DNA of 8,771 bases from an uncultured bacterium (GCA_900548225.1 URJM01000076.1:1-8771); one strand, 5' to 3'; shown: positions 1-7,628, counted from the stretch's first letter. Numbers and translations are program-made. The notes: generated by a model not told the origin, from the letters alone.

Positions 1-53
1 GGCGGAATCGCCGCGCGGGGCGCGCCCACGCGCGCCAGCCACGCACTACCCTC
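1..53. repeat. GC-rich cluster of short inverted repeats
   Basis: This edge segment is strikingly GC-rich in its first 44 bases and is built of consecutive small dyads. GGCG at 1-4 pairs with CGCC at 9-12. CCGCGCGG at 11-18 is self-complementary. GGCGCGC at 19-25 pairs with GCGCGCC at 30-36 around a four-base loop. No T-run follows on either strand, so it does not look like a classical intrinsic terminator. None of the three minus-strand frames reads as a continuation of the adjacent SUMF1-like fragment. It may be part of an intergenic repeat element that continues beyond the left edge; that is inference. Confidence 0.4.
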
Positions 54-218
54 TCAATTCTTCTCCCTACTCTCTACCAGGGTGCCCATGGCAAAGGTGC
101 CCTTCGGGATGCGTCGCAACCGCAATTCCTTGGTGCGGCAAATACCGCGAGAGAGATCAGGAGCAGCATCCGTGTGCCGTTTCTCACCTGTCTCCAAATC
201 AACAACCAGATAGTCCAT
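54..218 (-). pseudogene. 5' remnant of a formylglycine-generating-enzyme/SUMF1-like gene
   Basis: A 54-residue reading frame starts MDYLVVDLETGEKRHTD and contains ELRLRRIPKGTFAMG at about residues 31-45. This resembles the N-terminal edge of the FGE-sulfatase/SUMF1 domain in many PVC-group proteins, where the RRIPxGTFxMGS strand opens a domain of more than 200 residues. Here the homology ends right after the MG; the frame reads TLVESREKN and stops. I translated the remaining minus-strand bases in all three frames and found no FGE continuation. The start at 218 is supported by an AGGAGG Shine-Dalgarno four bases upstream. The same frame is open up to an ATG at 305, but that stretch falls in the hairpin downstream of the phosphatase gene and does not look coding. 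It could be a decayed gene, a partial duplication, or less likely a functional micro-protein. It is too short to hold an active site. Confidence 0.6.
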
Positions 219-222
219 TTTC

Positions 223-228
223 CCTCCT
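223..228 (-). promoter_or_regulatory. strong Shine-Dalgarno (AGGAGG) of the SUMF1-like remnant
   Basis: On the minus strand AGGAGG is followed by GAAA and then the ATG at 218. This near-perfect anti-16S match decides the start of the 54-codon frame and shows that the initiation region survived although the rest of the gene is missing. Confidence 0.6.
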
Positions 229-273
229 ATCCCATCCCTTCGGTAGCCCCAGGACTTACAGATAACCACACAC

Positions 274-303
274 GGGGCGGCATCCCCATTGGAATGCCGC
301 CCC
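274..303 (-). terminator. GC-rich hairpin after the tyrosine phosphatase gene
   Basis: GGGGCGGCAT at 274-283 is perfectly complementary to ATGCCGCCCC at 294-303, giving a 10-bp stem with an internal mismatch and two further C-G pairs around a small loop. It begins 35 bases downstream of the phosphatase stop codon (339-341), the expected place for a terminator or 3'-end stabiliser. The trailing sequence on the minus strand starts GTGTGTGG and lacks a U-run, so it is not a textbook intrinsic terminator. A short TTTA follows on the opposite strand. Confidence 0.5.
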
Positions 304-338
304 ATTTATGGCCTATGTATTTATCTGTCCTTCAGGGG

Positions 339-2498
339 TTACTTGAGCATGACCTGCTTGAAGACCCCGCGGTTGTGGAAGGCGCCGTCGGTTGTTCCGA
401 GATTTCTCTGGACAGGGCCGTTGGTATCCGTGGTGCAGACATTGATTTCGATGACATTTGTCAACTCGAACTGATCAAGCGGGAGCGCCATTTCAATGAC
501 CCATCCGCCCTCGACCTCTGCGGTCTTGGCCTCGTAGCTTTTGAGATTCCATGTAGCGGAGGCGGATGATCCAGACGCATCGTAGAGCGAGCATGCGCGG
601 TTGAAGACAACATGGGAGTACTTGCTGTCGCCGGTGCAGCTGATGAAGATCTCGAAGTCATCGTCCGCCCATGCTTCGCCATCCCTTGGGCGGACAGGGG
701 CGTTCGGCGTATTATCCTCGATTTTCGCCGCCACATAGAGCGTGTCGTGTTCCTCGTTTGTGCCTAGATACAGGAACGAGTGCCTTTCGGTGGCGGGTTT
801 TCCGCTGATTGTGTTGAGTTGGATAGGCGTCTGGGACTTCCAGATTTCGTCATCCAGATTGCCGTCGATGACGGGGATCCCCCCCTGGCTTGTTGCGACG
901 ACAAGGCCGTGTGTATTTGCATCCGCGTCATTGGTGGCCGTGATGTCCGCCACGGTGTATCCCTCGGGGATTTCCTTGATTGTCGAATCAAAGACGATGA
1001 CAAGCTCCTGCTGAGGCTTGACGGTGATTGGATTTGAAGCGAGAGCCTCCCTGCTCCAGACGACACCGCCGTCGGGTGACTTGAAGATGCGTTTCTCCAT
1101 GGGTGAGACCAGCGCGTATTCATCGGCGGCTCCCTCCCCCTTGAAGACTCCGTGGATGTCATTCGTCGTCAGGTTTTCGATATAGGCGAGGATTCTTCCG
1201 GACGCATCCGAACCCATGAGGACTGGCTCCACGTAGTTGCAGATCGGGGGCAGGATACTGTAGGTTTTTCCGCACTGCACAACGGGGATTCCGTCGACGA
1301 CGTATTCCTTGAAATCCAGCGGGGAGGGTCCCTTGAATCCGCTGATGAACTTCTCGGCCTCAAGCCTTTCGTGGATGGCGTCGGACTCGGCGAGGTCGTC
1401 TCCGAGCATGATTCTCTGGAAGGCGAGGATTTCCTCCGATGAGACTCCGCATCTCATGAGGAACCTTTCCGCCTGTCGTCTGAGGAACTCTCCGTCTCCG
1501 TCGGGGTTTTCCTCTCCGAGCATCCTTGCAATCAGGGGTTCGATTGACGAGAAGTGCCTTGTGGAGTAGAAGCTTGTGAAGACATAGTCCCGGCGGATTT
1601 CATCGGGGTCGCATCCGAGGACTGCCTCCAGGAGGAATGCCAGGGTTCCCGTGCGGTCGGCGCCGGCGGCGCAGTGGAAATTAATCGGGTAGTTTTCGGG
1701 TTTTGTGAAGATTCTGAAGAGTTCCGCATAGTTCTTCATGCCATTTGCCGCATAGAGAGTCGCATAGAAGAGCGCGGGGACATTCATGTATTCGACCTGG
1801 CCTGGATCCAGGTCGGGGGCGATTCCCGACGCCTCGCCGCCCTTCCAGCGCAGATCCAGCTCGGTCTTGATTACAACAGGATTGAAGACTCCGCTGTTGG
1901 GCACGGGTTTCTCACTGCCCGTGAACTGGCCTGTGCGGTAGAGTTTTCCGTATGCAAGGCGGCGCCCCTCGGTGCCCCTCATGCCGCCGATGTCACGCAC
2001 ATTCAACCGCGACTGCCAATAGAGGACATTCACCATTGTATCTTCCACAGTGAAGCTGCGGACGGGGCTTTCAGCCAGGATTCCGTCGGAGCCATCGAGG
2101 GCGCAGACCTTCCAGTAGTATGTGCCGCCCGGCTGGAGATTGTAGAGAGTGAACCCGTTCTTTGCGGGGAAGCTCTTGGCGTCGGCCATGTCGTCATTTT
2201 CGGAGACCTGCAGGACGAAGGACGCGGCCGCATCGTCTCCCGCGTATTTCCACTCGAACTGGATGCCCTTCGGCTTCGAGGCGGGCGCCTCCTGTGAGAT
2301 GCGCTTCATGAAGATCGAGTCCTCCCAGAGTTTTCTCACCTGGTCGATGGGAAGGAACATGGCGAGGCGCTGGACCGTCGAGAGCTGCGAGACCGTCGAC
2401 TTGTCATCGGGGGCGCGGAGCTTGACAGAATTTGCGGCGAATGCGAGTCCTGTGTTCAGGACAAGCGCCAGAAGGGCGAATCTTAGGAATTTCGACAT
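339..2498 (-). CDS. exported tyrosine phosphatase with Fn3-like and CBM9-like domains
   Basis: The 719-residue product has a clear signal peptide: MSKFLRFALL, a hydrophobic core, and an AFA-A cleavage site at about residues 19-22. Residues 75-152 look fibronectin-III-like (YNLQPGGTYYWKV). Residues 165-370 form a tyrosine phosphatase domain of the bacterial Y_phosphatase3/MptpB-LipA type: the NVRDIGG signature at 166-172 and the P-loop HCAAGADRTG at 275-284, with nucleophile C276 and phosphate-binding R282. The usual AGKDRTG lysine is alanine here. Residues 541-719 match CBM9-like sugar-binding domains (IDGNLDDEIW, then LYVAAKIED and DDDFEIFIS). The protein probably acts outside the cytoplasm, dephosphorylating a phospho-sugar, phospholipid or phosphoprotein while bound to carbohydrate; the substrate is unknown. 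The start at 2498 was chosen because it opens the signal peptide; the frame stays open to 2636, but that extension would bury it. No good Shine-Dalgarno precedes the ATG. Confidence 0.85.
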   Translation of the reverse strand: MSKFLRFALLALVLNTGLAFAANSVKLRAPDDKSTVSQLSTVQRLAMFLPIDQVRKLWEDSIFMKRISQEAPASKPKGIQFEWKYAGDDAAASFVLQVSENDDMADAKSFPAKNGFTLYNLQPGGTYYWKVCALDGSDGILAESPVRSFTVEDTMVNVLYWQSRLNVRDIGGMRGTEGRRLAYGKLYRTGQFTGSEKPVPNSGVFNPVVIKTELDLRWKGGEASGIAPDLDPGQVEYMNVPALFYATLYAANGMKNYAELFRIFTKPENYPINFHCAAGADRTGTLAFLLEAVLGCDPDEIRRDYVFTSFYSTRHFSSIEPLIARMLGEENPDGDGEFLRRQAERFLMRCGVSSEEILAFQRIMLGDDLAESDAIHERLEAEKFISGFKGPSPLDFKEYVVDGIPVVQCGKTYSILPPICNYVEPVLMGSDASGRILAYIENLTTNDIHGVFKGEGAADEYALVSPMEKRIFKSPDGGVVWSREALASNPITVKPQQELVIVFDSTIKEIPEGYTVADITATNDADANTHGLVVATSQGGIPVIDGNLDDEIWKSQTPIQLNTISGKPATERHSFLYLGTNEEHDTLYVAAKIEDNTPNAPVRPRDGEAWADDDFEIFISCTGDSKYSHVVFNRACSLYDASGSSASATWNLKSYEAKTAEVEGGWVIEMALPLDQFELTNVIEINVCTTDTNGPVQRNLGTTDGAFHNRGVFKQVMLK

Positions 2499-2583
2499 GA
2501 TGTCAGCGATTGCGTGTCTTGTATTTGGATTGCAACGAATGAGGTGGAGAATTGACGACATCCATAGAATAGGGCGACAACCG

Positions 2584-2598
2584 GATTCCACTGGAATC
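2584..2598. promoter_or_regulatory. 15-bp perfect palindrome upstream of the phosphatase gene
   Basis: GATTCCA at 2584-2590 and TGGAATC at 2592-2598 are perfect inverted repeats around one central base, 86 bp upstream of the phosphatase ATG. The form suits a dimeric regulator's operator. On the minus strand a TTGACG box lies at 2621-2616, and 17 bases further on the palindrome would occupy the -10 position (GATTCC, a poor match). A TATTCT sits at 2571-2566 without a good -35. I therefore see an operator-like site in the right place but cannot define the promoter. Confidence 0.3.
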
Positions 2599-2735
2599 TC
2601 TTGGCATAATGTACTCGTCAAGCGAAAGAAATCCACAGGATTATGGACTCAATATCCATCAATTTCCCGCTTCGGCGCTCGACATCACCGGAATATCCGC
2701 GCGCACTTGCCGGCATCCGCATCATTGGAGCCTGC

Positions 2736-4379
2736 CTAAGGAGTCCATCCAGGCGAGTAGATTCTGTCAAGTTCAGGAAAGTCTGTTGGCGTTGTCAAGC
2801 CCGCCTGGGCACTTTTCAGGAGTTTTTTCACGAGGCGGACTGCCCTGCCCCGCTCCCCGGACGGCACCCATGAGGGATATGGAAGCCGTTCGAAGTCCTT
2901 CGCCTGAATATTCCGGGTGTGGTTGAGAACACCTTTGAGAAGACGGTTTGCGAGGGACGTCAAACACCACCCGAGGATGAAGAAAAGTTCCTCTCTCGGA
3001 ACGCCCGGGCGCAGAAATGCACATGGCGCGCCGCAGTCTAAAACCATCCCTGGCGGAAGATACCTGATATACATCCTTGAGGCGGAGAGACTCCAGGTGA
3101 GCCCCTCGCGCTTGAAAAACCGCCGGCCGCCGACTCCCCGGAGATACCAGGGCCCGTTGCGCTTGGCGGTGAGGAGCGCATCCCCGTCGTCCTTCCAGAA
3201 AACCACCCAGCACGGGGGACTCCAAAGACATACGGAGACGGCCTTGTTATACGGGGCGTAGTCGGGGTCTGGAAGCTGGACAACCCGCGGAGGATCAAGC
3301 ACATCGGTCCGAAGCACCCTGACGGTCGCACCGTCCTTCTCCGCCTCGGAAACCGCCCTTCTGCGAGACGCGGAGAGACGCCCCCCCCGGGCCAGCTTCT
3401 CCTCCCGTTCAACCGAGACAGGTGCCTCCTCAAAGGAGAAACGGAGTGGCTCGAGAATTGTGCCGTCTGTCCGAATTTTCCTAAGAAATCTATTATTGTC
3501 ACCTATTGTCATCCCTGCCGTTGCGACCATCTTCTCTCCGAGGGACGGGCATTTGAAGAATTGCGCAAGCGACGTGGATGTGCGCCAGCTATGGTTTGGC
3601 GTGCCTTCCACTGCCTCCAATGGAATTGGCTTCCCTTCCACGGTCAGCGCCGGGGGCGCTCCATTGTGGAAGACGAGAAGCACCATCCGCCGTGTGAATT
3701 CGCCGAAGCATCCATCTTCGAGACGGTGGACCTGGACGCTTCCGAGGTGGTTCATGAGCCGTCGCAGCCCCGCCATCGAGCCTATAGAGAGTATTGTGTC
3801 GCTGCACAGGAATGCGAGCCTTCCCCTTGGGGCGAGCAAGTCGATGCACTTTACGAGGAAGTATGCATAGGATTCCCGCTTGATTTTTCCGAAGTCGCGG
3901 AATCCCAGGACTCCGTCGAGTCGCGCGGCGATTTCCGTGTCGAAGGCGGCTCCGAAGGGTGGATTTCCGATGACCAGGTCGTATTTCGTGGAGTTTTCCA
4001 GTGTCCGGAGGTATTCCCTTCGGTCGAGTGCGGAGCCTTCCGGGCATCCTTGTGGCATCCAGCGGAAGAAGTCCGCGCATGCCAGCGTATGCGGGAGGCG
4101 TTGTCCAGTCATCCTCATCCAGTTTGCGGCGGCCTCCCCGCATGCCACGGGATCGATTTCGCATCCATCCAGATGCCTTTCAGCCCATTCCGAGGCATTC
4201 TGGGGGGCGATTACCTCCAGAAGCGCCGTCAGGAATGCGCCATTGCCGAAGGAGGGTTCGAGAATCCTGTCGGAGGCTTTTGCGTCAACCAGCGAGACCA
4301 CCTTTCGTGCAAGCGGGACAGGCGTGAAATATTGCCCCAGACGCTGTTCCTTTGGGCGTTTCTGCCTGGCCGTGTTCAT
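2736..4379 (-). CDS. N6-adenine DNA methyltransferase (TaqI/Eco57I-like, gamma class)
   Basis: The 547-residue protein transfers a methyl group from S-adenosylmethionine to adenine N6 in a specific DNA sequence. Motifs appear in the order of gamma-class enzymes: motif X LGQYFTP (14-20), motif I EPSFGNGAFL (41-50), an acidic motif II in DGCEIDP (71-77), motif III D103, and the catalytic motif IV NPPFG (139-143). The rest resembles the target-recognition and C-terminal region of TaqI/Eco57I-type enzymes, with NHTRNIQAKDFERLPYP at about 486-502. No nuclease motif is seen in the protein and no restriction gene lies in the window, so it looks solitary. It is far shorter than BREX PglX. It starts 20 nt after the fused transporter gene, with a weak purine-rich GAAGAA just upstream, and so is probably cotranscribed. 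It ends at TAG, followed by 237 bp without a gene. Confidence 0.88.
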   Translation of the reverse strand: MNTARQKRPKEQRLGQYFTPVPLARKVVSLVDAKASDRILEPSFGNGAFLTALLEVIAPQNASEWAERHLDGCEIDPVACGEAAANWMRMTGQRLPHTLACADFFRWMPQGCPEGSALDRREYLRTLENSTKYDLVIGNPPFGAAFDTEIAARLDGVLGFRDFGKIKRESYAYFLVKCIDLLAPRGRLAFLCSDTILSIGSMAGLRRLMNHLGSVQVHRLEDGCFGEFTRRMVLLVFHNGAPPALTVEGKPIPLEAVEGTPNHSWRTSTSLAQFFKCPSLGEKMVATAGMTIGDNNRFLRKIRTDGTILEPLRFSFEEAPVSVEREEKLARGGRLSASRRRAVSEAEKDGATVRVLRTDVLDPPRVVQLPDPDYAPYNKAVSVCLWSPPCWVVFWKDDGDALLTAKRNGPWYLRGVGGRRFFKREGLTWSLSASRMYIRYLPPGMVLDCGAPCAFLRPGVPREELFFILGWCLTSLANRLLKGVLNHTRNIQAKDFERLPYPSWVPSGERGRAVRLVKKLLKSAQAGLTTPTDFPELDRIYSPGWTP

Positions 4380-4399
4380 ATTCTTCGCATCCGGCGGAA

Positions 4400-6877
4400 T
4401 TATCGGCGTCGTCTCCAGGCGACCAGGATTGCGGCCAGGGCAAGCAGTCCGGGCGTGAGCAGCATGTTCCAGAGTGCGACTCCCCTTTCAAGGCGGTCGA
4501 TTTCGCCCCGGAACTGGAACAGGACCTCCCGCTGGCGCTCCTTCAGGCGTTGCTGCTGCCGCGCATCCTCCTCTGCCAGCAAGTCGAGCTGGCGCTGGAC
4601 CTCGGGGTCGTCCTGGGAACGGCCGTGCAGAAGCGCCCTGCCCCGGGCACGCAAGTCCGCATTCTCCTGGTATGCCTCCGCATCCAGCTCCTGGATTCGC
4701 TTCTCGACCTTCCTTCCAAGCTCCTCGATTTTCGTGAAGGTGCGGGGTTTCGCGCCACGCGACCGCAGCCGGAGAAGCGTCACGTCATCGCACAGCGACT
4801 CCACCGAATTCAGGAGAAACGCCGCGTTGTCATTAAGCGGAATTTCCCTGTCGGCTCCCATTGCATCAGTAGTGAGATTGACGCAAATCGAGTCATGGAG
4901 CCAGTCGGCGTCGCCCACGAGAATCGCACGCCCGCCCCCGTCCTCGGAGATTTGCAATGCCAGCGGGTATTCTCTGTTGTCAGGCTTGAAGTCCGTCAAT
5001 ATCGCCGCCGCATCCCGCTTTGCCTGGTATGTCAGGAGCGCCTGGGAATCGGGAGTGGAATGCGCCAGTACCGTGGCCGTGGCATCCTGGGATTCCTTGA
5101 CATCGAAGTATCCTCCGCAGAAGAATGTGAGGGACGAAAGATGGGATGTGACGGGGGAATCGCCGGAGAGCTGCGCCTTCGACACTGTAACAAGCGTCGG
5201 AATTGTCTCGATTCCGCGCCTGCTGTCAGTCATTGGCGATGCCAGGGCCCTGTCCGCCACCACGCGTCCCTTCTCGAAGTCGACTCCCCATCGTTCCGCA
5301 AGCATTTCGGGGAGTTCCGATGCACGTGTAAGCCTTGTCAGGCCGTTGATCTGCGCTTCGACGCGGCTTAGCGGGTCAAGGGCGGCGAAGACCCCGCCCC
5401 CCGCGCCCAGGAAGTCCGCCGTCCAATCCAGGAACTCCTGGGACATCTCCTTCGGGTGCAGGAGGATGAGTGCATCGAGGGAGGCCTCGGGAGGCGTCTT
5501 GCCGTCCAGTTCCACAACCTCGAATTGCTCCTGGAGTTTCCGTATGCTCCACCAGGCTGGAGTGAGGGTCCTGCTCTCCATGTTGATTTTTTCGAGGACA
5601 GGCAGAGTGCTGAAGAGTCCGACCCGGCGCTTTCCCGTGCGTTGTGCCGCGGAGATTGCCCGTGCCAGTTCGTATTCCAGGGAGCTTCCCTCGGATGCAT
5701 CGAGCCACGGCAGGACGACCGTCTGCCCGCCTCCCTCCCCTGTCGGCCTGACGACCGCCCCGAGGAACCAGAGGTCTCCCAGGCCTCCGATTTGGGGCTT
5801 CAGCCCCAGCGCGGCCGCCTTGTCCTGGTCTGCGGGGGAGTCCGGATGGAATTCGCGAAGAGTGAGTGTTCCATTGCTGTCGGCGCTGAATTCACGCAGG
5901 AGTTCGCGGACTCTCGCCGCGTGCCGCCGTGTGACTGCGGAGATTTCGGGGTGGTTTTGGGAGTAGACGAAGAGGATTTCGGCTGGATTTTCCAGTGACG
6001 CGAGGATTTCGCGGCTTCCCTCGTCGAGTGTGAAGAGCCTGTCTGCCGTGCAGTCGATTCTGCCGTGCAGTTTGTCGGCAGCCGGAATCAGTGCGAAGAG
6101 TGCGATGGCAGTTGCTGGCAGGAGGAGGGATTTTCGGCGGCGGGGTCCATGCCTCATCCTGAGCCTGAAGACAGCCAGGAGGAGCCAGGCCGAGGTCGTT
6201 GCTGCGAAGAAGTATGCCTCCCGCCATCCGACGCGGCCGCTGGTGAATTCCTCGAAGTGCCCCGACAACCCGCTTGTCGAAAGGAAATGCATTAGCTGCG
6301 GCGGGACTCCCCACTTGAGCAGGAGGAGGTTCATGGGGCGGAAGCCGGCGAGGATGACTGCGAGGCCGACGAAGAGCGCGAGGAGGAAGCTGACGAGCTG
6401 GTTTGCCGTCCAGACGCTGGCGCACTGTCCCATTGCCAGGAAGAATCCTCCTGCGAGCAGGCATCCAAGATACCCCGTGAGGATTGGTCCCCAGTCAGGA
6501 TTTCCGAGCAGTGCGCATGTGACGGGGAATGGCGCCGTGCATGCCAGTCCGACGAGGAGGATTGTCATTCCCGCGGCGAACTTGGAGAATACCAGCGTCG
6601 CAGGCGAGAATGGCAGCGTAAGGAGGAGTTCGGCAGAGCCAGACCGGTATTCCTCGGTCCAGGTCCCCATTGTCAATGCGGCGCAGAGGAAGAGGAAGAG
6701 CCATGGCTGCCATACGAAGAACCCGTCCAGGCTGGCGGAATTCCCATCGATGAATCCACCGATTGTAAGGGTGAGGACCCCTCCTACAAGGAGATAGAAG
6801 ACTAGCATTGCGGCGGCCAGGGGCGTGGCCAGCATCCGCCATAGCTCTCGTCGATATGATACGCAGAAGGAGCCCAT
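4400..6877 (-). CDS. fused ABC-2 permease/GldG-like auxiliary protein (GldFG)
   Basis: The 825-residue protein joins two parts that are separate genes in many bacteria. Residues 1-240 are an ABC-2 type permease of the GldF class, with hydrophobic segments near 18-40, 57-72, 98-125, 133-153, 160-178 and 221-238 and the intracellular motif TWTEEYRSGSAELLLTLP (72-89). Another membrane segment at 251-266 opens the GldG-like auxiliary part: DCTADRLFTLDEGSREIL (275-292), FVYSQNHPE (303-311), GLGDLWFLGAVV (365-376) and VGDADWL (654-660). A predicted coiled coil at about 711-800 leads to a final membrane helix at 804-820 and an arginine-rich tail. In Bacteroidota GldA/F/G support gliding; elsewhere this family is an ABC exporter of unknown cargo. 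It follows the ATPase gene by 13 nt, so the two should form one complex. The Gld-type assignment is firm; the cargo is unknown. Confidence 0.88.
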   Translation of the reverse strand: MGSFCVSYRRELWRMLATPLAAAMLVFYLLVGGVLTLTIGGFIDGNSASLDGFFVWQPWLFLFLCAALTMGTWTEEYRSGSAELLLTLPFSPATLVFSKFAAGMTILLVGLACTAPFPVTCALLGNPDWGPILTGYLGCLLAGGFFLAMGQCASVWTANQLVSFLLALFVGLAVILAGFRPMNLLLLKWGVPPQLMHFLSTSGLSGHFEEFTSGRVGWREAYFFAATTSAWLLLAVFRLRMRHGPRRRKSLLLPATAIALFALIPAADKLHGRIDCTADRLFTLDEGSREILASLENPAEILFVYSQNHPEISAVTRRHAARVRELLREFSADSNGTLTLREFHPDSPADQDKAAALGLKPQIGGLGDLWFLGAVVRPTGEGGGQTVVLPWLDASEGSSLEYELARAISAAQRTGKRRVGLFSTLPVLEKINMESRTLTPAWWSIRKLQEQFEVVELDGKTPPEASLDALILLHPKEMSQEFLDWTADFLGAGGGVFAALDPLSRVEAQINGLTRLTRASELPEMLAERWGVDFEKGRVVADRALASPMTDSRRGIETIPTLVTVSKAQLSGDSPVTSHLSSLTFFCGGYFDVKESQDATATVLAHSTPDSQALLTYQAKRDAAAILTDFKPDNREYPLALQISEDGGGRAILVGDADWLHDSICVNLTTDAMGADREIPLNDNAAFLLNSVESLCDDVTLLRLRSRGAKPRTFTKIEELGRKVEKRIQELDAEAYQENADLRARGRALLHGRSQDDPEVQRQLDLLAEEDARQQQRLKERQREVLFQFRGEIDRLERGVALWNMLLTPGLLALAAILVAWRRRR

Positions 6878-6890
6878 TGTCTTTCGGGAG

Positions 6891-7628
6891 TCAGGATGTC
6901 GGGGAGGAGGATTTGTCCCCGCGGCGGGAATTGTCTCCCAGGAACCTCTCCTCCAGATTGTCTGGGACGGGGCCGTCGTAGGCGAGGACGCCCTCGCGGA
7001 GCATCAGCACGCGGTCGCAAATCAAGGGGACTTCCTCCAGCAGATGCGTCGAGACAATCAGTGTATGCTTGGTGCCGAGGCTCTTGAGAAGCGCCCGCGC
7101 AGACGCCTTCTGGACTGGATCCAGCCCGTCGGTGGGTTCGTCAAGCAGAAGAAGCCGTGGCCTGTGGACGAGCGCCTGCGCCAGCCCGAGCCTCCGCCGG
7201 TATCCCTTCGAGAGCTGGTCGCAGATTCTGTCCGCCACATCCCCCAGGGCGCACTCCTCGACCACAGAGTCCACTGCTTCCCGGAGGCCTCTTCCCCTAA
7301 GCCCCTGGGCGGCGGCCGTGAAGGTGATTGCCTCACGGACGCGGAAGCCCGTGTGCGACGGCGCGTTTTCGGGAAGATACCCCAGGGAGTGGCGTGCGCG
7401 TTCCGGATTGTCGGCAAGCGCCATGCCGTCCAGGACGACCTCCCCCGAGTCGGCGGGCAGGAACCCTGCCACAATCCGCATGAGAGTCGTCTTTCCCGCG
7501 CCATTGCATCCAAGGAGCGCGACTACCTGCGGCCCGTCTGCCGAGAAACCGACGCCCTTCAGCACCGGCACTCCGGAAAAGGACTTCTTGAGGTCGTGGA
7601 CGATGAGGGCGGGCTTATTCTCCATCAT
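6891..7628 (-). CDS. ABC transporter ATP-binding protein (GldA-like)
   Basis: This 245-residue cytoplasmic ATPase powers the fused permease encoded 13 nt downstream. All nucleotide-binding motifs are present: Walker A GCNGAGKTT (40-48), signature LSKGYRRRLGLAQAL (139-153), Walker B LLLLDEP with D-loop GLDP (159-171) and switch histidine H195 in STHLLEE. The Q-loop region reads GYLPENAP, usual in GldA/ABC-2 type ATPases. The C-terminus is short and serine-rich. The start at 7628 (ATGATG) was chosen because AGGGGG lies six bases upstream and the next residues begin the ATPase fold; the frame is open to 7670, but those extra residues do not resemble the family. ATG 7625 is an equally possible start. 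The gene begins inside the last codons of the kinase-like gene (14-nt overlap), which implies translational coupling. Confidence 0.92.
   Translation of the reverse strand: MMENKPALIVHDLKKSFSGVPVLKGVGFSADGPQVVALLGCNGAGKTTLMRIVAGFLPADSGEVVLDGMALADNPERARHSLGYLPENAPSHTGFRVREAITFTAAAQGLRGRGLREAVDSVVEECALGDVADRICDQLSKGYRRRLGLAQALVHRPRLLLLDEPTDGLDPVQKASARALLKSLGTKHTLIVSTHLLEEVPLICDRVLMLREGVLAYDGPVPDNLEERFLGDNSRRGDKSSSPTS

Noticed and set aside
219..305. 29-residue N-terminal extension of the SUMF1-like remnant
   Set aside because: It starts in the hairpin after the phosphatase gene and contains the AGGAGG site of the internal ATG at 218, so that ATG is the better start.
1554..2297. 247-codon plus-strand frame opposite the phosphatase gene
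   Set aside because: It lies fully within the phosphatase coding sequence, covering the P-loop region on the opposite strand, and shows no family resemblance.
2499..2636. 46-residue N-terminal extension of the phosphatase
   Set aside because: It would place a non-hydrophobic leader in front of a textbook signal peptide and covers the likely promoter/palindrome region.
2640..2735. Intrinsic terminator after the methyltransferase
   Set aside because: Only very short stems (for example a 3-bp stem with a TTCG loop) and no U-run were seen, so no terminator is called.
2736..4379. A BREX, DISARM or type IIG restriction system
   Set aside because: The protein is about half the length of PglX, carries no nuclease motif, and none of the characteristic partner genes is present in the window.
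3561..5966. 801-codon open frame on the plus strand, antisense to the methyltransferase and GldFG genes
   Set aside because: Its translation is rich in Arg, Ser and Pro without domain motifs and runs across two well-supported genes and their junction. It is a shadow of GC-biased codon use on the other strand.
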